Below are positions 6,790 to 10,260 of a stretch of 10,260 nt of DNA, in pieces (the stretch's first letter is position 1; every line of letters begins with the position of its first letter). The translations under genes and the position numbers were made by a program. The DNA is from Candidatus Nomurabacteria bacterium (GTDB taxonomy: Bacteria; Patescibacteriota; Minisyncoccia; Phycocordibacterales; Phycocordibacteraceae), in contig CALRDY010000020.1 in NCBI GenBank assembly GCA_943355045.1, positions 1-10,260 on the forward strand, read 5' to 3'. The notes below the pieces were generated by a model. That model made no database searches. It had not been told where the DNA came from and was given only the letters and a program-made list of their open reading frames with translations.

Positions 6790-8958
6790 CTATAGTGAGG
6801 GAACAGCGATCGATTGAGTGAATGAAATAGGAGCAAAAATCGGCGGATTTGAGAAGAAAAGCTCGGGATGGCTCGCGTACCAAGCAGCGATACCGTATTC
6901 CCAGTACGCGAATTGAGGGTCCGATGCAGGATTTGAAGGCGGCGGTCCTTGCGGGGAATTCTTATCCGTCCAGTACAGCAGGCTGTGAGGCGTGATAGCT
7001 CCGTTCTGGTCCGGAACGCGCCAATTCCCCTGCAGCATCGGTGGAACGGAAGAAGAGATAGCACTCGGCTCGCTGAAATATGCCTTCGGATATTTAGAGA
7101 GGGCATAGGCCATAGCCTCGTGCCACATCGGAGCCGCGATGAATCCGGCGACGGACTTTACCATCGCGCTGTTGTCGTTATTCCCAACCCAGACGCCAAG
7201 AGCGAGAGAGGGTGTATAGCCGATGACCCATGCATCACGGGTGTCGTTCGTCGTACCCGTCTTTACAGCAACGTCGTACCCAGAGAACGAGAGCGGCGAG
7301 TTGAGCGGGTATTCCGGAAGGCGGGCCGGTGCGTCTGAAAGCATCGCGGAGACATCATGCGCGATGTTCGGCGGGAGCACGGCCGAGGACTGCGGAGAGA
7401 AGCTTTCGAGAACGCTCCCCATCGCATCGGATACTTCCAGGATGCCTGTTGGCGTGTTTTTCGTTCCGTCATTCGCGAAGGCGGCGTACGCACCGGTAAG
7501 GTCGAGGAGGCGCACTTCGCCGCCGCCGAGCACGAGCGTGAGGCCATACTGGTTCGGATCGCCGAGTGTCGTGAGGCCGAAGGACTTCGCGAGAGTGATC
7601 GCGTTCTGTATGCCGACGAGATACAGGGTCTTGAGGGCGGGGATGTTGATCGATTGGGCGAGCGCGGTCTCGAACGTCATCGGGCCGCGGAAGTTCCCAT
7701 CGTAGTTTTCCGGCGCGTAGCATGGGGGCGTGTTGTTCGTAACGTCCGATGGCTGACACGCGGTTGAGAATTGCGTCGGCGTGTCGAAGACGACGGTGTC
7801 GCGCGTATAGCCGCGCAGGAGCGCGAGCGCGTAGATGAATGGCTTCATCGCGGAGCCAGGCTGCCGAGAGGCGAGCGTGGCGTTATATTGGCCGTCGATC
7901 TCCTTGTCAAAGAAATTCCGCGAGCCGACCATCGCCAGTATCTGTCCGCTCTGGGGGTCGAGCGCGACGAGGGAGGCGTTTGTGGCCTTGAATTTTTTTA
8001 CATTCTCAAGCGCGTACTGGTTTACGATCGACTCGGCTTTTATCTCAAGCTCGGAATCGAGTGTCGTGATGACCTTGAGCCCCGACATGAGAGCTTTTGA
8101 GCCGTATTTCTCCTCAAGCTGGTTGAGGATATAAAAAACGAAGTGCGGCGCAATGATCGAGTTCCGCGCGGCGGGGGCGAAAGAAATCTCTTCGGGAAGC
8201 GCGGAGGCATAGGCAGCGTCGTCTATGAAGCCGAGCGTATGCATCCGTTCGAGCACGAGGTCTTTGCGAGCGGCGAGCTCGGCCTGGTGCGTGCCGTAGG
8301 GTGAATAGTAGGAAGGGGCCTGGATCATCGCCGCGAGATAGGCGGCCTGCACGAGTGAGAGGTCTTTCGCCGGCTTGCCGAAATACGCTTCGGAAGCGGC
8401 TTCGATGCCGTAGAGCGTACCGCCGTACGGGATGCTATTGAGATAGGTCTCGAGTATCTGATCTTTTGAGTAGACCTGTTCCATCTTGATCGCAAGCATC
8501 CACTCGTTGATCTTCCGGATGACGCTCTTCTGATGCGTGAGGAGCTCGTTCTTTACGACCTGCTGCGTGATGGTCGAGCCGCCCTGCGAGAGCGTGCCGC
8601 CGAGCACATCGACGAGTATCGCGCGGAGGATGGAGGTGATGCGAATACCTCCATGCGCGTAGAAGTTTGAATCCTCGATTGCAATTGTCGCGTTTATCGT
8701 ATGCGGCGAGATGGCGGTAAGCGGGACGATATCGCGTTTCGCATCCCGATTGTAATCATAGAGCAGCACTTGCCCGGTACGATCATAGATCTTCGTCGAC
8801 TGGTCGATCTGTCGGGAGGAGAAAGAGCTGATGTCAGGTACGGGGGTAATGGCGACCGCAAGAAGGATCCCTCCGCCTATGAGGAAGCCGATTCCGAAAA
8901 GCGTGAGAACGATCGCAAGAAGGGTGTGCCGCCGCGAGGCGCGCTGCCAAGAAGACAT
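6790..8958 (-). CDS. Class A penicillin-binding protein (GT51 transglycosylase/transpeptidase)
   Basis: The 722-aa bifunctional enzyme polymerises lipid II glycan chains and cross-links their stem peptides outside the membrane. After a short cytoplasmic tail (SSWQRASRRH) comes one transmembrane helix (about 12-37). The GT51 domain carries the catalytic IEDSNFYAHGG motif (Glu near 95) and GGSTITQQ (126-133). The transpeptidase domain has all three penicillin-binding motifs: SAMK (Ser369, Lys372), SIN (436-438) and KTGTT (from 566). The C-terminal 90 or so residues are Pro/Ser-rich and lack a recognised domain. The start is uncertain. ATG at 8958 lies 7 nt after an extended -10 and fits a leaderless message. 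ATG at 8967 is also possible (three more residues) with a weak GGA upstream. An ATG at 9039 lies inside the hairpin and was rejected. The gene ends 3 bp from dnaN. Confidence 0.95.
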   Translation of the reverse strand: MSSWQRASRRHTLLAIVLTLFGIGFLIGGGILLAVAITPVPDISSFSSRQIDQSTKIYDRTGQVLLYDYNRDAKRDIVPLTAISPHTINATIAIEDSNFYAHGGIRITSILRAILVDVLGGTLSQGGSTITQQVVKNELLTHQKSVIRKINEWMLAIKMEQVYSKDQILETYLNSIPYGGTLYGIEAASEAYFGKPAKDLSLVQAAYLAAMIQAPSYYSPYGTHQAELAARKDLVLERMHTLGFIDDAAYASALPEEISFAPAARNSIIAPHFVFYILNQLEEKYGSKALMSGLKVITTLDSELEIKAESIVNQYALENVKKFKATNASLVALDPQSGQILAMVGSRNFFDKEIDGQYNATLASRQPGSAMKPFIYALALLRGYTRDTVVFDTPTQFSTACQPSDVTNNTPPCYAPENYDGNFRGPMTFETALAQSINIPALKTLYLVGIQNAITLAKSFGLTTLGDPNQYGLTLVLGGGEVRLLDLTGAYAAFANDGTKNTPTGILEVSDAMGSVLESFSPQSSAVLPPNIAHDVSAMLSDAPARLPEYPLNSPLSFSGYDVAVKTGTTNDTRDAWVIGYTPSLALGVWVGNNDNSAMVKSVAGFIAAPMWHEAMAYALSKYPKAYFSEPSAISSSVPPMLQGNWRVPDQNGAITPHSLLYWTDKNSPQGPPPSNPASDPQFAYWEYGIAAWYASHPELFFSNPPIFAPISFTQSIAVPSL

Positions 8959-8965
8959 GGTGCAC

Positions 8966-8974
8966 ATGATAGCA
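8966..8974 (-). promoter_or_regulatory. Candidate extended -10 for the penicillin-binding protein gene
   Basis: TGCTATCAT on the minus strand has the TGn extension plus a hexamer matching TATAAT at 5 of 6 positions. It ends 7 nt before the ATG at 8958, so the transcript would start at or next to that ATG. No -35 is apparent, which is tolerated by extended -10 promoters. Just upstream is CACTC-TC-GAGTG, a short palindromic sequence that could be an operator. Confidence 0.4.
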
Positions 8975-8996
8975 TTTCCACTCTCGAGTGAGTGCA

Positions 8997-9042
8997 GAAA
9001 TGCGCGACAAGCCCTCAAATCTGAGGGCTTGTCGCGCATTTC
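8997..9042. terminator. Perfect 21-bp hairpin with a 4-nt loop, possible terminator
   Basis: The arms at 8997-9017 and 9022-9042 are exact reverse complements around the loop AATC (9018-9021). The core, GCCCTCA...TGAGGGC, is like many intrinsic terminators, but neither strand has a T-run directly after the stem. It sits 11 bp past the stop of the acidic micro-ORF and 38 bp before the penicillin-binding protein start, so it may insulate the two, stabilise a 3' end, or be an RNA-processing site. The structure is certain, but termination is an inference. Confidence 0.75.
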
Positions 9043-9053
9043 ATTCAGTAACT

Positions 9054-9149
9054 TTAGTTCTCTTCCTCTTCGACTTCTCCTTCGGGCGCATCCTCTTCCT
9101 CTTCGTCGAGCAGATTCCCATCATCGATCATGATTTCGTCTTCTTCCAT
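9054..9149 (-). CDS. Very acidic 31-aa micro-protein (hypothetical)
   Basis: The ORF starts MEEDEIMIDDGNLL and ends VEEEEN. Eighteen of 31 residues are Asp or Glu, there is no basic residue and no cysteine, and the product would be disordered and soluble. Evidence that it is real: a perfect TATAAT on the same strand ends 8 nt before the ATG, and a strong hairpin follows 11 bp after the stop, so the ORF forms a neat promoter-gene-hairpin unit between ruvC and the penicillin-binding protein gene. I do not recognise a family. It could be a small binding or regulatory peptide for a basic partner, but that is a guess. Against it: low-complexity acidic ORFs can arise by chance from GAA/GAG-rich DNA, and there is no Shine-Dalgarno sequence. 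Confidence 0.5.
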   Translation of the reverse strand: MEEDEIMIDDGNLLDEEEEDAPEGEVEEEEN

Positions 9150-9157
9150 ACGCTTAG

Positions 9158-9163
9158 ATTATA
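9158..9163 (-). promoter_or_regulatory. Consensus -10 (TATAAT) before the acidic micro-ORF
   Basis: A perfect TATAAT on the minus strand lies 8 nt before the ATG at 9149, predicting transcription start about 1-2 nt before the ATG, an essentially leaderless message. The sequence upstream is AT-rich in part (9191-9212), but no TTGACA-like -35 is found at 16-18 nt. The rest of the 98-bp gap from 9150 to ruvC shows only a weak stem (9223-9239). Confidence 0.5.
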
Positions 9164-9247
9164 ATTAAAAGCTTCTTTGGCACGGGAACGGATATATTTA
9201 AACAAATTTTCTTCTCGCGCAAGCCCTGCTTTCTGCGGGGGTGGGGA

Positions 9248-9724
9248 TTAGCGAGCGGGGAGACCGAAAGCGAGCGCGGTAATGCCGACGGCGATGGCGT
9301 CCATCTCGTCGTCGAGACGCTTCTTTTTCGGAAGAATCAGGAGCCGCGGAACCATGTTCGCGATAGCCGCTTTGTCTGCGCCTCCGTGACCGGTAACGGC
9401 GATTTTTACTTGCTGGGGCGAGCACTCTATAACGGGCAGGGAAGCGATGCCGGCGGCGGCGAGTATCGCGCCACGCGCCTCGGCGACACCGAGCGCGGTC
9501 TTTTTATTGGTGCTGAAAAAGAGTGTCTCGATAGCGAGCACGTCGGGGACATATTTTTTAATCGCCGCAGTGACTGCATTCGCGACGGTCGCCAGACGGT
9601 CCGCGCGCATGCCTTTCTCTGGTCGCACGCACTCGCTCATGATGAGTGTCGGGTGCGAAGGATTCCCTTCGACAACCGCGATGCCGAGGCGGTCGTACCC
9701 CGGGTCAATCGCCAGTATCCTCAT
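9248..9724 (-). CDS. ruvC: Holliday junction endonuclease RuvC
   Basis: The 158-aa product resolves Holliday junctions by paired cuts, normally with the RuvAB branch-migration motor. The catalytic acids are in place: D7 in MRILAIDPGYDRLG, E66 in DVLAIETLFFSTN, and the C-terminal DDEMDA with D139 and D142. FFSTNKKTALGVAEARGAI matches the family's substrate-binding region. The ATG at 9724 gives the canonical start. An upstream in-frame extension to 9844 lies wholly in yebC and was rejected. The start lies inside the end of yebC (20-bp overlap) and has no Shine-Dalgarno sequence, so it is probably translationally coupled. The yebC-ruvC order is common in bacteria. ruvA and ruvB are not in the window. 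A weak stem follows the gene near 9223-9239, not a convincing terminator. Confidence 0.95.
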   Translation of the reverse strand: MRILAIDPGYDRLGIAVVEGNPSHPTLIMSECVRPEKGMRADRLATVANAVTAAIKKYVPDVLAIETLFFSTNKKTALGVAEARGAILAAAGIASLPVIECSPQQVKIAVTGHGGADKAAIANMVPRLLILPKKKRLDDEMDAIAVGITALAFGLPAR

Positions 9725-10259
9725 AGCCGCGCGCATTCGTAAACACCTGTTGCACATCGGAATGCTCGTCGAGCGCTTCGAGTATCGTTCCGAGCTTGTT
9801 TTCATCTTCCCCTGCGACATCGATGAGCGGCTCGTTCGGCACATAGACGCCGCCAGTCTTCGTGAACGCCCAGCTCGCCGCGCCGGGTGCGGCGAGCTCG
9901 ACCCCGTGCAGGACGAGCAGGTGTTTTATCTCCTGAGTCGTGCGGTTCTTATTGTCAGTAAAGGCGTCGACGAGGATCGCGACGCCGCCCGGGCCGTAGG
10001 CTTCATACACGACCTGTTCGAGATTCCCCGAATCTTTCGAAGTTCCTTTCGCAACCGCGCGTTCGATGTTTTCTTTCGGCATATTTACCGCTTTTGCACG
10101 CGTGATAGCCATCGAAAGCCCCGGCGCCGAGAGGAGCCCGTTTGCTTTCTTTGACTCGAGCGTGACGAGGCGCACATAGCGCGAGAAGACGCGGCTCCGT
10201 GCGGCGTCCGTGACGGACTTTTGACGCTTGATCTGGGACCATTTGCTGTGCCCTGACAT
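9705..10259 (-). CDS. yebC: YebC/PmpR family protein, shortened form
   Basis: The N-terminal domain is typical: MSGHSKWSQIKRQKSVTDAA, then SRVFSRYVRLVTLESKK, then AITRAKAVNMPKENIERAVAKGT. The next part, VVYEAYGPGGVAILVDAFTDNKNRT, is the family hallmark. After WAFTKTGGVYV (130-140) the sequence jumps to ENKLGTILEALDEHSDVQQVFTNA, which corresponds to the last conserved segment. About 55-60 residues found in E. coli YebC (246 aa) are therefore missing, leaving 184 aa. In known YebC structures this corresponds roughly to the inserted third domain. The family was long annotated as transcription regulators and has more recently been linked to translation of proline-rich stretches. Which role applies here is unknown. 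The start is complete, one base from the window edge. The 3' end overlaps ruvC by 20 bp. Confidence 0.95.
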   Translation of the reverse strand: MSGHSKWSQIKRQKSVTDAARSRVFSRYVRLVTLESKKANGLLSAPGLSMAITRAKAVNMPKENIERAVAKGTSKDSGNLEQVVYEAYGPGGVAILVDAFTDNKNRTTQEIKHLLVLHGVELAAPGAASWAFTKTGGVYVPNEPLIDVAGEDENKLGTILEALDEHSDVQQVFTNARGYEDTGD

Positions 10260-10260
10260 A

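Noticed and set aside
8959..9039. N-terminal extension of the penicillin-binding protein from an ATG at 9039
   Set aside because: The start lies in one arm of the 21-bp hairpin and the extra residues are hydrophilic sequence ahead of a normal short tail and membrane anchor. ATGs at 8958 or 8967 fit much better.
9223..9239. Stem CCCTGC/GCGGGG with a 5-nt loop downstream of ruvC
   Set aside because: On the ruvC transcript strand the stem contains a C-A mismatch and is not followed by a T-run, so it is too weak to call a terminator.
9725..9844. 40-residue N-terminal extension of RuvC
   Set aside because: It lies wholly within yebC in another frame, and RuvC family members begin at MRILAIDPG.
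9447..10154. 235-aa plus-strand ORF opposite ruvC and yebC
   Set aside because: It is antisense to two confidently identified genes and has no family resemblance.
1..10260. CRISPR array, tRNA, rRNA, insertion sequence or phage genes
   Set aside because: No spaced direct repeats, cloverleaf-like sequence, rRNA-like stretch, transposase motif or structural phage protein was seen on reading both strands.

Overview
The window looks like a compact chromosomal segment around the replication origin of a Patescibacteria (CPR) bacterium, probably of Parcubacteria/Kaiserbacteria type. That placement is an inference from three things. The first genes are secreted and membrane proteins of a style common in that group: a TrbC/VirB2-like two-helix protein with a cysteine-rich tail and a membrane-anchored propeller protein with a W-Y-Q-G motif. 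YidC, RuvC and YebC are short. Genes are packed tightly, with convergent stops only 3 and 6 bp apart. No 16S rRNA or other decisive marker is present.

Layout from left to right: (1) 3-2927, plus strand: three envelope genes that look like one transcription unit, namely a 5'-truncated secreted beta-rich protein, a pilin/TrbC-like membrane protein and an anchored beta-propeller-like protein. A 13-bp inverted repeat lies between the first two. (2) 2934-4125, minus strand: yidC, rnpA and rpmH, transcribed in the order rpmH-rnpA-yidC. The 45-codon rpmH is too short for simple ORF calling but is unmistakable. (3) 4126-5685: a 99-bp divergent promoter region, dnaA, and a dnaA-dnaN spacer with DnaA-box-like sites next to an AT-rich stretch, which is the likely oriC. 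(4) dnaN, which converges on (5) a minus-strand class A penicillin-binding protein (glycosyltransferase plus transpeptidase). (6) 8975-9247: a perfect 21-bp hairpin, a tiny very acidic ORF (31 aa) with a consensus -10 box almost touching its ATG, and an AT-rich spacer. (7) ruvC and yebC on the minus strand, overlapping by 20 bp. This YebC lacks about 55-60 residues of the usual middle region.

Together the genes cover replication initiation and processivity (DnaA, DnaN), tRNA 5' maturation (RnpA), translation (L34, YebC), membrane insertion (YidC), wall synthesis (PBP) and recombination (RuvC), plus a surface-protein unit. The block rpmH-rnpA-yidC diverging from dnaA-dnaN is the classic bacterial origin neighbourhood. 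No mobile element, CRISPR array, tRNA or rRNA was seen. None of the starts that can be examined has a clear Shine-Dalgarno sequence, and several have a -10-like hexamer 7-10 nt before the ATG, which suggests leaderless or near-leaderless messages. I found no convincing new multi-gene system. The most unusual items are the reduced YebC, the acidic micro-ORF with its adjacent hairpin, and the inverted repeat whose two arms read as related peptides.
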